From assembly GCF_001854805.1 (NCBI RefSeq), contig NZ_MBLO01000025.1:59102-123101 (forward strand): DNA of 64,000 bases. The letters run 5' to 3'. The translations under genes and the position numbers were made by a program. This document shows positions 25,098-33,890 of this stretch, in pieces. The notes beneath the pieces were generated by a model that was not told the origin of the DNA, ran no database searches, and was given only the letters and a program-made list of their open reading frames with translations. Positions within the stretch are counted from its first letter, which is position 1, and every line of letters starts with the position of its first letter. The DNA comes from Pseudofrankia coriaricola. Lineage in GTDB: Bacteria; Actinomycetota; Actinomycetes; Frankiales; Frankiaceae.

Positions 25098-27565
25098 ATG
25101 GGTCGGGTGTTCGGCCAGACGTGGCCGCCAGGTCGTCCACGCGGGTGAAGACGTCCGCCGGGGCCGGCGGTTCGGCCAATCCGGTGCGTGCTCCGTTATC
25201 GGTGACACCGGTCCGGCGCCGGCCGGCGCCGAACCGCGGGCGGGTGGCCGGTGAACTGCTTGCGGTCGCGATCGCCGCGGCCGCCGGCGGCGCGGCCTTC
25301 CACCGCTCCCTTCCCACGCGGGAGCTGGTCGCTCCCGTACTGCTCGCGGCATTCCTACCGGTCGGCCTGGCCGGGGCGGTCAGGCTGACACGGCCGTCCC
25401 GAGGCGTCCCGATGCTGATGTCGAGCATGATTCTGGCGGGAGGCTGGTTGCTGCTGGTATCGGCAACCCTGTTTCACGGGGCAGGGCATGGACTGCCTAC
25501 GCCGTCCGCCCTTGCTCGGGCCGGATCAGCCCTGACGTCCGGCTGGGCCCATCTGTTGGAGTACGCGCCGCCTGCTCCCCCCAACCCCGACCTGTTGGCG
25601 CTGCCTTCCGCCGCGACCTGGTTGGCGGCGGGCGCCGGGGCCGAGCTGGCCCTGCGCACCCGGGCCACGCCCGTACCCCTGTTGCCGGCTGTCGCCATGT
25701 TCTGTGCGGGAGTCGTGATGTCCGGGGCGGGACCGGGATCGAACGTGTGGCCGGCCGCGTCGCTGCTAGGCGCTGGGCTTCTCCTCGCGGTACTGCGACA
25801 TCGCGGACCAGACCCGACCGGTCACATGGAGCCGGCCGTCGGCCGGCATGCATCTGCTCCGTCTCGCCGCGGTTCAGCGCGGCGTCGTTCGACCACGGCG
25901 ACGGCCGCGCTACTCGCCCTGAGCCTCGTCGCCGCCGCCCTTGCTGGACCCCGGCTACCCGGAGTGGCTGGTCGACATCCCTACGATCTACGGCAACATC
26001 GAGAGGTCCCGTACGCGTCGATCGCCACCTACGACCCGCTCAATGCCGTGCCCGCCTGGCTGACGCAACCGGCGGTCCCGCTCTTCAAGGTCCGCTCGCC
26101 CGGATCGCCGAACCTCCGCCTGGTAACCCTCGACAGCTTCGACGGGCAGAACTGGACGTCGTCCGGGCGGTTCATGCGGATTGGCACCGTGATCCCGGCC
26201 GTGTCCCGGTCTCAGGCACCTCGGATCCGGCAGGACATCGACATCGACCACCTGCCAGGACCGTTCGTGCCCGCGGCGGACCGTCCCGTCCAGGTCGATT
26301 CCCCGGGCCTCGCGGCGGACCCGGACAGCGCCACGCTGATGGCAGTGGGCCCGACCGGGACCGAGCCGCACTACACGGTGTTCTCGGCGTCGCCCCTCCA
26401 ACTGTCCGGACAGGAACTGGCCTCGGTGGTGCCTGCCACCGGGTCTGCCTACGCCCCGGCGCTGTCGCTGCCTGGCGCGTTGCCCCAGCCTCTGGCTAAC
26501 CTCGCCCACCTGGTCGGCGGCCTCGCAGCCACTCCATTCACGCGTGCCGCCCTCCTCGAACAACTGCTCCGAAGCGGCTACCGGTACAACCCACAGGCCG
26601 ATTCCGGACACACCTACGGGCACCTCATCAGCTTTCTGACGGTGTCCCGCCAAGGAACGTCGGAGCAGTTCGCCGCGACGTTCGCACTGGTCGCCCGTGC
26701 GCTCGGACTCCCTACCCGGCTGGTCGTCGGCTTCGAGCCCGGCCAGCGCGAGGCTGGATCGGATGTCCGCGTCGTGCACGGCCGCGACGCGCTCGTCTGG
26801 CCCGAGGTGGCGTTTCGCGGCGCCGGCTGGCTCGCCTTCTACCCAACTCCCAGCGCCACCGACGAACCAGGCCGCGCTGGGGGGACGGCGCTTGGCGAGA
26901 CCGCCCAGCGGGCAGCCGCCGTCCGCGCCGCCGAGGCGGCCGCCGCTTCGGCGCGGCCCGCCGGCCGGCCGGCCTTGCTCGCGCCGGCCCCATCTCCCTG
27001 GCCCGCCGACCGAGAGACCACTCGTCGCGGCGCATCCCACTGGTGGCTGGTCGTCACCATCCTCCTGCTGGTGGGCGTGGCAGCCTGGGCAGGAGTCATC
27101 CTTGCCGTCCCGTGGGCGCGTCGGCGACGCAGCCAGACGGTCGGCTCGCCCGGCGACCGGGTCAGCAGTGCTTGGCGGGATACCGTCGGCCTACTTCGCG
27201 CGGCCCACCATCCGGTGCCGGCGGCGGCGACCGGGGCGGAGATCGCTCACTCGGCGCAGGCATGGCTGGCCACACCAGCGGTCACACAGCTGCGAGAACT
27301 AGGCAAGGAGACCGACCGCGCCCTGTTCACGGCCGAAGCCGTGACGGATCAGGACGCGAACCTGGCGTGGCGGCGTCACGCGGCCGTGCGCGACGCGTTG
27401 CGGCGGGCGACTCCTCGACGACGACGGTGGCTCCAACTGCTGGCCCCGGCCAACCTCTACCGGGAACCCGACCGGTCCAGGCTTTCGCGGCGAAGAAGTG
27501 TCGACGTGGAGGGGCGGGCTGCCATGCTCGCCAGGCGCATTGGCGTCGAGAGGTCGCAATCCTGA
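25094..27565 (+). CDS. Transglutaminase-like (TgpA-type) membrane protein, catalytic triad missing
   Basis: About 823 residues from ATG 25094, whose ATGA overlaps the DUF58 stop. The N-terminal third has several membrane helices (for example LLAVAIAAAAGGAAF, LLLVSATLFHGAG, LLALSLVAAALAGPRL). A large external region with a transglutaminase-like core follows. A further helix (WLVVTILLLVGVAAWAGVILAV) and a cytosolic DUF4129-like tail end the protein. The core motif reads GTSEQFA (Ser523), DALVWPEV (Leu567) and GWLAFYPTP (Tyr583), where active members have Cys, His and Asp. It is therefore probably catalytically dead and structural or binding in role. Confidence 0.88.
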   Translation: MNGSGVRPDVAARSSTRVKTSAGAGGSANPVRAPLSVTPVRRRPAPNRGRVAGELLAVAIAAAAGGAAFHRSLPTRELVAPVLLAAFLPVGLAGAVRLTRPSRGVPMLMSSMILAGGWLLLVSATLFHGAGHGLPTPSALARAGSALTSGWAHLLEYAPPAPPNPDLLALPSAATWLAAGAGAELALRTRATPVPLLPAVAMFCAGVVMSGAGPGSNVWPAASLLGAGLLLAVLRHRGPDPTGHMEPAVGRHASAPSRRGSARRRSTTATAALLALSLVAAALAGPRLPGVAGRHPYDLRQHREVPYASIATYDPLNAVPAWLTQPAVPLFKVRSPGSPNLRLVTLDSFDGQNWTSSGRFMRIGTVIPAVSRSQAPRIRQDIDIDHLPGPFVPAADRPVQVDSPGLAADPDSATLMAVGPTGTEPHYTVFSASPLQLSGQELASVVPATGSAYAPALSLPGALPQPLANLAHLVGGLAATPFTRAALLEQLLRSGYRYNPQADSGHTYGHLISFLTVSRQGTSEQFAATFALVARALGLPTRLVVGFEPGQREAGSDVRVVHGRDALVWPEVAFRGAGWLAFYPTPSATDEPGRAGGTALGETAQRAAAVRAAEAAAASARPAGRPALLAPAPSPWPADRETTRRGASHWWLVVTILLLVGVAAWAGVILAVPWARRRRSQTVGSPGDRVSSAWRDTVGLLRAAHHPVPAAATGAEIAHSAQAWLATPAVTQLRELGKETDRALFTAEAVTDQDANLAWRRHAAVRDALRRATPRRRRWLQLLAPANLYREPDRSRLSRRRSVDVEGRAAMLARRIGVERSQS

Positions 27566-27755
27566 GGGCCGGGACACACGGGTGCGAGGGTGGCCCCAGG
27601 TCGGGTTGTCCGGGCGAGACGGTCACCAGCGTTCGCAGCTCCTGGTCGATCGAGGGGCGGCACGACCGTCGGAACTCCCGCCGAGCCCGGCAACCTGCGC
27701 CGCGGCTGGAAGCCGCGGAGAGGTCTCTCACCTCCACTCGAACCACAGCACCTCA

Positions 27756-27938
27756 CGGCGCACCCACGGCCTTCGGCACGCCTCCGTCTCGCTGCTGCTC
27801 GACCTCGGCGTGCCGCCGCACATCGTCCGGGACATCGCGGGCCACTCGGCGATCGAACTCACGATGACGATCTACGCGCACGCCGCGTTGGAGGAGAAGC
27901 GGAACGCGCTGCGGAAGCTCGACGACCAACTCCGCTGA
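27756..27938 (+). pseudogene. Tyrosine integrase C-terminal remnant
   Basis: The frame reads THGLRHASVSLLLDLGVPPH, then VRDIAGH and TIYAHA. It keeps the HxxR, GH and catalytic Tyr motifs of phage-type tyrosine recombinases. Only about 60 residues are recognisable. The upstream part of the gene is absent or scrambled, with no start. It ends about 175 bases left of the tRNA-Phe fragment at 28114, the usual place for an integrase 3' end beside an attachment site. Confidence 0.75.
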
Positions 27939-27976
27939 GGGACGTTGCCGTCAGGCTTGCCGTCAAATGAAAGAAA

Positions 27977-28009
27977 ACCCCCGGTCGAGCGAAGCTCGAC
28001 ATCGGGGGT
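27977..28009 (+). terminator. Hairpin after the integrase remnant
   Basis: ACCCCCG pairs with CGGGGGT, enclosing an inner perfect stem GTCGAGC / GCTCGAC with a GAA loop. It follows an A-rich stretch (GAAAGAAAA). It is a likely terminator of the former integrase gene. Confidence 0.55.
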
Positions 28010-28113
28010 CCCGGGGGACACCCCCCGGGCGTGGGGTCCGGGGCTCGACCCCGGGGCAATATCGCGGCTGGCGGGAAGCTGCCCAAAGGGCAGCGAACAG
28101 GATCAGCCAGCTC

Positions 28114-28158
28114 GTGGGCAGGGGCGGGGTCGAACCGCCGACCTTCCGCTTTTCAGGC
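28114..28158. other. attL-like site: 45-bp copy of the tRNA-Phe 3' half
   Basis: These 45 bases are identical to 36873-36917, which cover the anticodon loop through the 3' end of the intact tRNA-Phe gene on the minus strand. The sequence diverges immediately outside on both sides. A displaced tRNA 3' half is the classic mark of site-specific integration by a tyrosine recombinase, so this is one end of an integrated element of about 8.76 kb. Confidence 0.85.
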
Positions 28159-28238
28159 CGAACCGACCGTCATGTCAGTGTCCGTGGACGTGTGTTTTCG
28201 GCCGTCGAAGGCCGCCAATGTTCGTGGTTGGCCGCCAC

Positions 28239-28262
28239 CGTTGCTACACCCGTTGCTACACC
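28239..28262. repeat. Tandem 12-bp CGTTGCTACACC sites (possible recombinase arm sites)
   Basis: Two abutting exact copies of CGTTGCTACACC lie about 80 bases inside the left attachment copy. The same paired TTGCTACA arrangement occurs near the right end at 36579-36598 and 36791-36810. Arm-type integrase binding sites are the likely explanation. Confidence 0.65.
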
Positions 28263-28436
28263 TCCACTCGATCGTTGCGGTGCCCCGGAACGTCGTCGGA
28301 CGGGGCGCGCGAGGTCGAACGTGTCGCTGTCATCGATCTGTGGTGGTACCCGGTGGAGCAGTGCGGGGAAACCTCGAAGATCGGCCCAGCAACCGGATCG
28401 TTGGGCGCCGCGGGGCGAGGCAAGACAGGGAACCTG

Positions 28437-29155
28437 GTGACGATCATGATCGGGGTCGTCGTCGGGCTGACTTTCGCGTTCGGGTTCGGCAACTCGTGGG
28501 CGCTGGGTCTGCGTCTGGGTGTGACGGCATTCGTGGCTCCCCTGAATCCCCGGCAGTCGACCTGTCCGTTGTCGGGCTGCTTCTCGGAACGCGGCACCTG
28601 GCGGTGCACGGCGGGCCTACTGAGGTGCAGCGATCGGCCCGCCGTCTGCTGCTGTTTGCCAGCGTCGTCACCCTCGCTCTGAACGTCGCGGAGCCGTTGA
28701 TCGCCGGCCGATACGGCAAAGCCGCGTTCGATGCTGTCGGCCCTTTGCTGCTGATCGGCTGGGGTGAAGTCGGGCCCGGCCTGATCGAAGCCATGCACGC
28801 GGCTGATAGGCAGGCGCTTGCATCGGCCCCGCGGGTCGTACCTCAGTCGCTTTTTATGGGCGCGTCTCGATGGCCCGCGCGGGCTCGCCAGAATCAGGTA
28901 GCAGAAGCGGCCGCCGCGGCATGTGGGCTCGACGGTGCGGCGCGCGAGCAGGATCTGATGCACCGGGCTCGCGCAGAAGACGTTCTCCACTGGCAGCATT
29001 ACCACCGACCGATCTCCGCAGAAACACTTCGCAAACGCCTCCGGATCGGGTCGCCCACAGCTCGCCGCCTCGTCGCACAGCTACGGAGTGACATGCATAT
29101 CCAGGGCGACGTGAACCCGGCTACGACCGAGGATCAGGTTAGCGCAGGAGACTGA
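28437..29155 (+). pseudogene. DUF2637 (Spd-like) gene, frameshifted
   Basis: From GTG 28437 the first frame encodes a membrane helix (IGVVVGLTFAFGFGNSWALG) and runs to AFVAPL. The match then continues in another frame from about 28555 with VDLSVVGLLLGTRHL, a second hydrophobic segment and the C-terminal helix-turn-helix-like part RPISAETLRKRLR. The shift lies at about 28545-28556. The family is common on actinobacterial conjugative elements and plasmids (spread-type proteins). The intact second half is about 70% similar by eye to the gene at 63298-63894. I call it a pseudogene because the two halves are out of frame; a sequencing error is possible. Confidence 0.7.
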
Positions 29156-29171
29156 CGCAAGGAATCGAAAA

Positions 29172-29208
29172 AGCCCGCGTCCGCCGCCAATACCGGCGGA
29201 CGCGGGCT
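29172..29208 (-). terminator. Rho-independent terminator of the minus-strand operon
   Basis: Perfect 15-bp stem AGCCCGCGTCCGCCG / CGGCGGACGCGGGCT with a 7-base loop. On the minus strand the stem is followed directly by TTTTTC, a proper U-tract. It ends the 36114-29433 operon and may also stop the convergent DUF2637 transcript. Confidence 0.85.
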
Positions 29209-29432
29209 CCTTCTCAAGCTTCATTCTGCCGCACAGTCGATCTGTTTACGCAGTTCCGCCGGAACGCGTCGACCCTGATGCGCCGCGAGACCGATTTCGG
29301 CCGGAGCACCCGTCGGGCGACGTTCCGGCCGAGAGCAGTTATCTGGGCAGACTCACGGCATAGCAGACGACCCAGATCGAAGGCGCGGCAGGCGCTGCGG
29401 CGGTGACGACCACCTTCAGGGTTGAAGATACG

Positions 29433-30464
29433 CTACGCGTTCTCGCGGTTCAGCAGGTGGCGGCCGGTGACGAAGGGCAGGTCGGCGTGGTTGACGATGC
29501 CGGGGGCCGCGGCGACGACGTGGGGGATCGCGTTGACCGCGGGCATGGCGGTCGGCCCGGCCGACGCGAAGTGGGCGCTGCCGATCGGCGCCAGCCGCAC
29601 CTGGACGCCCGGGTCGCCCTCGATCTCCAGCACGTAGCCGTCCTCGACCGGCCAGTTCGGCTCCATCTGGTCGCCGACCTTCCACACGAACCGGCACTCG
29701 ATCACGGGCCGGCCGCCGGAGATCCCGGCGATCACACCCTTGAAGCCCGAGATCTGGCCCTTCTCCAGCTTCATGAATCCGAAGTCGATGTCGTCCGTCG
29801 CGGCGGCGAACTCGGCGGTGAACCGGACGTCGTCGAGCTCGATCGCCAGGGCGTGTGCCAGGACGCGGATCTGCTCCTTGAACGACCCGCAGTTCACCTC
29901 GATCATCCCGGGCGCGGCCGGGTCGTCCGGCTGCAGGCCGATGCTCATCGCGCGGAACATCCGCTCGTTGGCGTAGCCGCTCATGTCCAGCGACTCCAGC
30001 ATCGAGATCCGGTCGATCCGGGTGCACATCGCGCTCGCCGCGAGCACGGTCATGCCCATGTGCCCGGGGTAGACGCCGGACGTGTAGAGCGACGACCCGC
30101 CGCGTTCGCAGGCGGCCGCGAGCCGGTCGCGGACGTCCTCGCCGTAGCCCGCGCCCGCGAGCATGTACATCGTGGACACGATGTTCACCCCGGCCGACAG
30201 AATTCGGTCGAGCTGGTCGAAGTCCGGCCGGTAGGCCATGTAGGCGACGCAGTCCGGCTTCAGCGCCAGCAGCGCGTCGACGTCGTCGGTCGCCGTGACG
30301 CCGATCGGCGCGATCCCGGCGAGCTCGCCGACGTCCTTACCGACCTTCTCCGGCGAATAGGCGTAACAGCCGACCACCTCCAGTGCCGGATGCCCGACCA
30401 GCCCACGGACAGCGGCGGTTCCCGTCTTTCCCGTCGTCCACTGAACGACACGCAGCTTGCTCAT
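29433..30464 (-). CDS. DAP-dehydrogenase-like NAD(P)-dependent oxidoreductase, copy 1
   Basis: 343 residues. The N-terminal Rossmann fold begins LRVVQWTTGKTGTAAVRGL, the GxxGxxG-type entry typical of the dihydrodipicolinate-reductase/2,4-diaminopentanoate-dehydrogenase-like family often named NAD(P)H-dependent amine dehydrogenase. The C-terminus has the family signature AVNAIPHVVAAAPGI. It shares about one third identity by eye with the products at 31442 and 33891. It is the last gene of the operon, followed by a strong terminator. The substrate is unknown. The associated SDR, VOC and TetR genes suggest a catabolic pathway for a carbonyl or amine compound. Confidence 0.82.
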   Translation of the reverse strand: MSKLRVVQWTTGKTGTAAVRGLVGHPALEVVGCYAYSPEKVGKDVGELAGIAPIGVTATDDVDALLALKPDCVAYMAYRPDFDQLDRILSAGVNIVSTMYMLAGAGYGEDVRDRLAAACERGGSSLYTSGVYPGHMGMTVLAASAMCTRIDRISMLESLDMSGYANERMFRAMSIGLQPDDPAAPGMIEVNCGSFKEQIRVLAHALAIELDDVRFTAEFAAATDDIDFGFMKLEKGQISGFKGVIAGISGGRPVIECRFVWKVGDQMEPNWPVEDGYVLEIEGDPGVQVRLAPIGSAHFASAGPTAMPAVNAIPHVVAAAPGIVNHADLPFVTGRHLLNRENA

Positions 30465-30491
30465 CGATGTCTCGTCTCCGTGGGTCCGGTC

Positions 30492-31349
30492 CTACCGGGC
30501 CTGCCGCTCGGGCGGGCGGGTCGAGGTCTCCATGAGCGCACGCCAGGTCAGGGTGACCTCGTCGCGCGGCATGGCCAGTGACCGGGTAGTGATCCACTCG
30601 TCGAGGGGCTTGGACCAGGTCACCGGGCCGTTCGGCAGCCCGTCGTACAGCGAGGTGGCGACCGTCTCCGGTTCGGTCGGGTTGACCAGGCCGTTGCGCA
30701 TCCGGTCGAGCAGGTCCTCGGAGTTGGCCTTGTTGCACAGTTCCGGGTCGAGGGTGTCCTTGAAGGCGTTGAAGTTCGGCGACGCGGTCGCGCCGACGAG
30801 CATCGCGGTGACATCCACGCCCTGGTCGCCCAGCTCGCTCCACAGCGACTCGGCGAGGATCCACTCGAACGCCTTGCCCGCGTTGTAGGTAGCGCTCGTC
30901 ACCGCACCCTGGGTGCCACCGGTGGAGCTGACCAGTGAGATCCCGCCCCGGCCCCGCGCCACCATCTTCGGCGCGAACTGGTTCAACAGGATGAGCGGCG
31001 TCGCGCAGTTCGCCTGCACCGACTGCAGCTGCAGCTCCAGCGAATGGGTCAGGAACAGCCCGATCGGCGCCACCGTCGCGTTGTACACGAATAACCCGAT
31101 CTCCAGGTCATCCGTCGCGCCGGCCACGATCTCGCCGATCATCGGATCGGTCAGGTCCGCGGCCAACTCGCGCACCTCCACGCCATGGGTCGCCCGCACC
31201 TCCGCGGCGGTCGCGGCGAGCGTTTCGGCACCGCGGGCGTTCATCACGACGTTCAGCCCACGGGCCGCCGCCTCCAGCGACAGCGCCCGGCCGATACCCA
31301 TGGACGCGCCGGCGATGAAGGCCCACGGCCCGTACTTGTCCTTGAACAT
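30492..31349 (-). CDS. Short-chain dehydrogenase/reductase, copy 1
   Basis: 285 residues from ATG 31349, chosen because AGGAG lies five bases upstream; the open frame continues upstream without SDR features. The cofactor loop is GASMGIGRAL, the active-site Ser lies in SLVSSTGGT and the YxxxK motif is YNAGK. All are in normal positions. About 30 bases separate it from the downstream oxidoreductase gene. Substrate unknown. Confidence 0.87.
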   Translation of the reverse strand: MFKDKYGPWAFIAGASMGIGRALSLEAAARGLNVVMNARGAETLAATAAEVRATHGVEVRELAADLTDPMIGEIVAGATDDLEIGLFVYNATVAPIGLFLTHSLELQLQSVQANCATPLILLNQFAPKMVARGRGGISLVSSTGGTQGAVTSATYNAGKAFEWILAESLWSELGDQGVDVTAMLVGATASPNFNAFKDTLDPELCNKANSEDLLDRMRNGLVNPTEPETVATSLYDGLPNGPVTWSKPLDEWITTRSLAMPRDEVTLTWRALMETSTRPPERQAR

Positions 31350-31441
31350 GCTTCTCCTACCCGTCAGTCGATGCCGGCGAGCGGCGCGCTGGTGCGGTCC
31401 GCGCTGGGGCTTGCAGGCTGGAACGAGGGGACGCGGCGGGG

Positions 31442-32551
31442 TCAGGACCGCACGACGGTGGCCGGCCCGGGCCGGACGAGGCCTGCCGGGCGCACGAGCG
31501 GAAGGTCCAGGTGGGTGTGGATGCCGGGCGGTGCGGCGCAGACGGCCGGGATCGCGTTGACGGCGTTCATCGCCGTCCAGACCCGGCCCCAGTAGCCCTC
31601 GTCGCCGGTCGGGTGCTTGCGCGCGGGTTCGAGGGTGAGGGTTGTCGACGGCTCGCCCTCGATGCTCACCGAGTACTTGACGGTGCCGTAGCCCCAGTTC
31701 GGCTCCAGGTCGTCGGACATCTTCCAGAAGCTGCGGAAGACGATGACGGGCCGGCCGCCGGCCAGGGCGATCCACTCGTGGCGCATGCCCCCGACGGTGC
31801 CGGCGGGAATCTCGCCCGACCGCACGGTCAGGTCGGTCTTCGCGACGGCGACGTCGAAGTCCGTCGTGTATTCGTCGATGGTCACGCCCAGGCCCGCGGC
31901 GAGCAGCGCCATCGACTCGCGGAAGATGTTCTCCATCGTGTGGATCAACGGGCTGGGGTTCTTGCGCGCGTCGTCGGGGTCGCGGCCGAAGCCCAGCCCG
32001 TCGAAGTTCATCGCGTGCGACGGGTGCGGCGCGAGGTCGGCGACCTCCTGCACGGTGACCCGGTCGATGCGGGTGCACAGCCGGGCGACGGTCAGTGGCA
32101 GCAGGTCACCGGAGAAACCGGGGTGGATGCCCGCGCCGAAAAGGGAGGTACCGCCGTCGCGGCAGGCCGCGGCGAGCCGCGCGACCGGCTCCTGGTTCGC
32201 GAGCCCGGCCGGGAACACCCAGCCCGTCGGCGTGACGATGCTCTTTCCGGACCGCAGGATCTGGCACATCTCGTCGACATCCGCGTACAGCGGCGCGTAG
32301 TTCACGCAGTCCGCCTCCAACGCGAGGACGTCGTCGACGGAGCCGGTCGCCGCCACGCCGACGGGGTCGATCCCCGCGAGCGTCCCCGCGTCGACCCCTA
32401 CCTTCTCCGCGCTGGTGACGTAGACCCCGACCAACTCGTAGCCCGGGGTGTCGACGAAGTGCCGGATCGCGATCCGGCCGATCGAGCCCGTCGCCCACTG
32501 GATGACCCGGTAGGTGCGCCCGGGTAAGCCGGTTTCGGTTGAGGTGCTCAT
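31442..32551 (-). CDS. DAP-dehydrogenase-like NAD(P)-dependent oxidoreductase, copy 2
   Basis: 369 residues from ATG 32551, which overlaps the stop of the upstream SDR (ATGA). Rossmann entry: YRVIQWATGSIGRIAIRHF. The middle domain includes GTSLFGAGIHPGFSGDLLPL, and the C-terminus has AVNAIPAVCAAPPGI. It is the same family as the 29433 and 33891 genes, but the copies are diverged, so they probably act on different intermediates. Confidence 0.83.
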   Translation of the reverse strand: MSTSTETGLPGRTYRVIQWATGSIGRIAIRHFVDTPGYELVGVYVTSAEKVGVDAGTLAGIDPVGVAATGSVDDVLALEADCVNYAPLYADVDEMCQILRSGKSIVTPTGWVFPAGLANQEPVARLAAACRDGGTSLFGAGIHPGFSGDLLPLTVARLCTRIDRVTVQEVADLAPHPSHAMNFDGLGFGRDPDDARKNPSPLIHTMENIFRESMALLAAGLGVTIDEYTTDFDVAVAKTDLTVRSGEIPAGTVGGMRHEWIALAGGRPVIVFRSFWKMSDDLEPNWGYGTVKYSVSIEGEPSTTLTLEPARKHPTGDEGYWGRVWTAMNAVNAIPAVCAAPPGIHTHLDLPLVRPAGLVRPGPATVVRS

Positions 32552-33369
32552 GACAGCCACTGACCTCCGTTGACCGCGAGGTGCTGGCCAGTGATGACAC
32601 TGGCCAGGTCGGACGCGAGGAAGAGCACTGCTCCGGCGCACTGGTCGGGCGACGGGACGATGCCCAGCGGCATCTCGGTAGCCTTGGTCTCCAGCCACTC
32701 GTCCACGCTCGTGCCCGCGGCCGCCGCCGCGCCGGCCCCGAGGCGCTCCAGGTTCTCCCCCTGGACCGGGCCGAGGAAGACGCCGTTCACCCGGACACCG
32801 AAGCCGCCGACCTCCAGCGCCAGGGTGCGCGCCAGCGCCGCCAGCGCCGCCTTCGACGTCGAGTAGGCGCCCATCGTGGCCGGCGTCCGCACCGCGGCGC
32901 CCGAGTTGACGAGGATGACCGAGCCGCCGCCGCGTTCTCTCATGATCGGCACCGCCGCTTGCACCAGGTGCAGCGCGCTGAACAGGTTGACGTCGAAGAT
33001 GCCCCGCCATACATCCGGATCGGCGGTCAGGACGGGCTGCCAGTCGCCCTCGTGGTGGCCGTTCTGCACCAGGATGTCGACGCCGCCGAACCGCTCGGCC
33101 GCCGCGTCGACGAGGCGCTGGCAGGCGCTCGCGTCGGTGATGTCCGTCGGGATGGCCAACGGCTCCCGGCCCAACGCTCGGATCTCGGCGGCTACCGCCT
33201 CCAGCCGGTCAGCCCGCCGCGCCGCGAGCACGACGTCGACGCCGGCCCGGGCGAACCCCAGCGCGATGCTGCGTCCCATGCCCGGCCCGATCCCGGTGAC
33301 CACCGCGACCTTCCCGGCTTCGAAAAGGGACGGACCCGGCCCGCCCGCTAAGCCGTCAGCACCGGTCAT
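32548..33369 (-). CDS. Short-chain dehydrogenase/reductase, copy 2
   Basis: About 273 residues. ATG 33369 is preferred because GGAGG lies eight bases upstream; two further in-frame ATGs at 33384 and 33393 lack a site. Motifs: VVTGIGPGMGRSIAL (TGxxxGxG), NSGAA (catalytic Ser), YSTSK (YxxxK) and the C-terminal ITGQHLAVNGGQWLS typical of classical SDRs. The Asn-rich NGHHEG replaces the usual NNAG. It is translationally coupled to the downstream oxidoreductase. Confidence 0.87.
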   Translation of the reverse strand: MTGADGLAGGPGPSLFEAGKVAVVTGIGPGMGRSIALGFARAGVDVVLAARRADRLEAVAAEIRALGREPLAIPTDITDASACQRLVDAAAERFGGVDILVQNGHHEGDWQPVLTADPDVWRGIFDVNLFSALHLVQAAVPIMRERGGGSVILVNSGAAVRTPATMGAYSTSKAALAALARTLALEVGGFGVRVNGVFLGPVQGENLERLGAGAAAAAGTSVDEWLETKATEMPLGIVPSPDQCAGAVLFLASDLASVITGQHLAVNGGQWLS

Positions 33370-33432
33370 CTCGCGGTCCTCCATGGTGTCCATACGTCGG
33401 GTAGTGCGGTCCGCCGCCGCCTGGCGGTCGCG

Positions 33433-33846
33433 TCACGGGAGGTCGGTGGCGAGGAAGGTCGCGGGCATGCCGAAGACGGCGGCGTGCCGCGACTCGCGCA
33501 GCGAGAATCCCGGCGTGCTGCGGTCCTGGCTGTACTCGACCCGGCTGCCATGCCGCTCGGCGACGGCCGTGGCGGCGTCGATGTCCGGGACCTTCACGAC
33601 GACCGAGTAGACGCCCTCGCCGTGCTCCGCCAGGAACCGCTCCACGTCCGCGGCCTCGGACCCTCCGGCCGCGGTCGGCGCGATCACCTCGATGCCGCCG
33701 TCCCAGTCGAGCAGGACCCGCAGGCCCACGTCGGCCAGGTCGATCTCGGTGAAGGTGAACCCGAGGTCGCTCCACAGGGCCGCGGCCGCGTCCTGGTTCT
33801 CGCGGCGGACGCAGAAGACGACGTGATGTAAGCCCGGTTTTGACAT
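33433..33846 (-). CDS. VOC-family (glyoxalase/dioxygenase fold) protein
   Basis: 137 residues from ATG 33846 with GGAG upstream. The sequence starts GLHHVVFCVRRENQDAAAAL, continues FTFTEIDLADVGLRVLLDWD and ends with a second beta-alpha-beta-beta-beta-like unit. This is typical of the vicinal oxygen chelate fold. The His in LHHVVF and Glu in GIEVIAP are candidate metal ligands. The role (isomerase, epimerase or binding) is not clear from sequence. It lies inside the oxidoreductase operon. Confidence 0.75.
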   Translation of the reverse strand: MSKPGLHHVVFCVRRENQDAAAALWSDLGFTFTEIDLADVGLRVLLDWDGGIEVIAPTAAGGSEAADVERFLAEHGEGVYSVVVKVPDIDAATAVAERHGSRVEYSQDRSTPGFSLRESRHAAVFGMPATFLATDLP

Positions 33847-33890
33847 CTGGCTGCTCCTCGCAGTGGGCCCGCGGCGCGGGAGGACGGTTT

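Noticed and set aside
28114..28158. A second functional tRNA-Phe gene
   Set aside because: Only the 3' half is present; the D-arm and 5' acceptor strand are missing.
32551..33010. 5' extension of the second DAP-dehydrogenase-like gene
   Set aside because: It lies in another frame over the SDR gene; the ATGA overlap at 32548-32551 gives a clear start.
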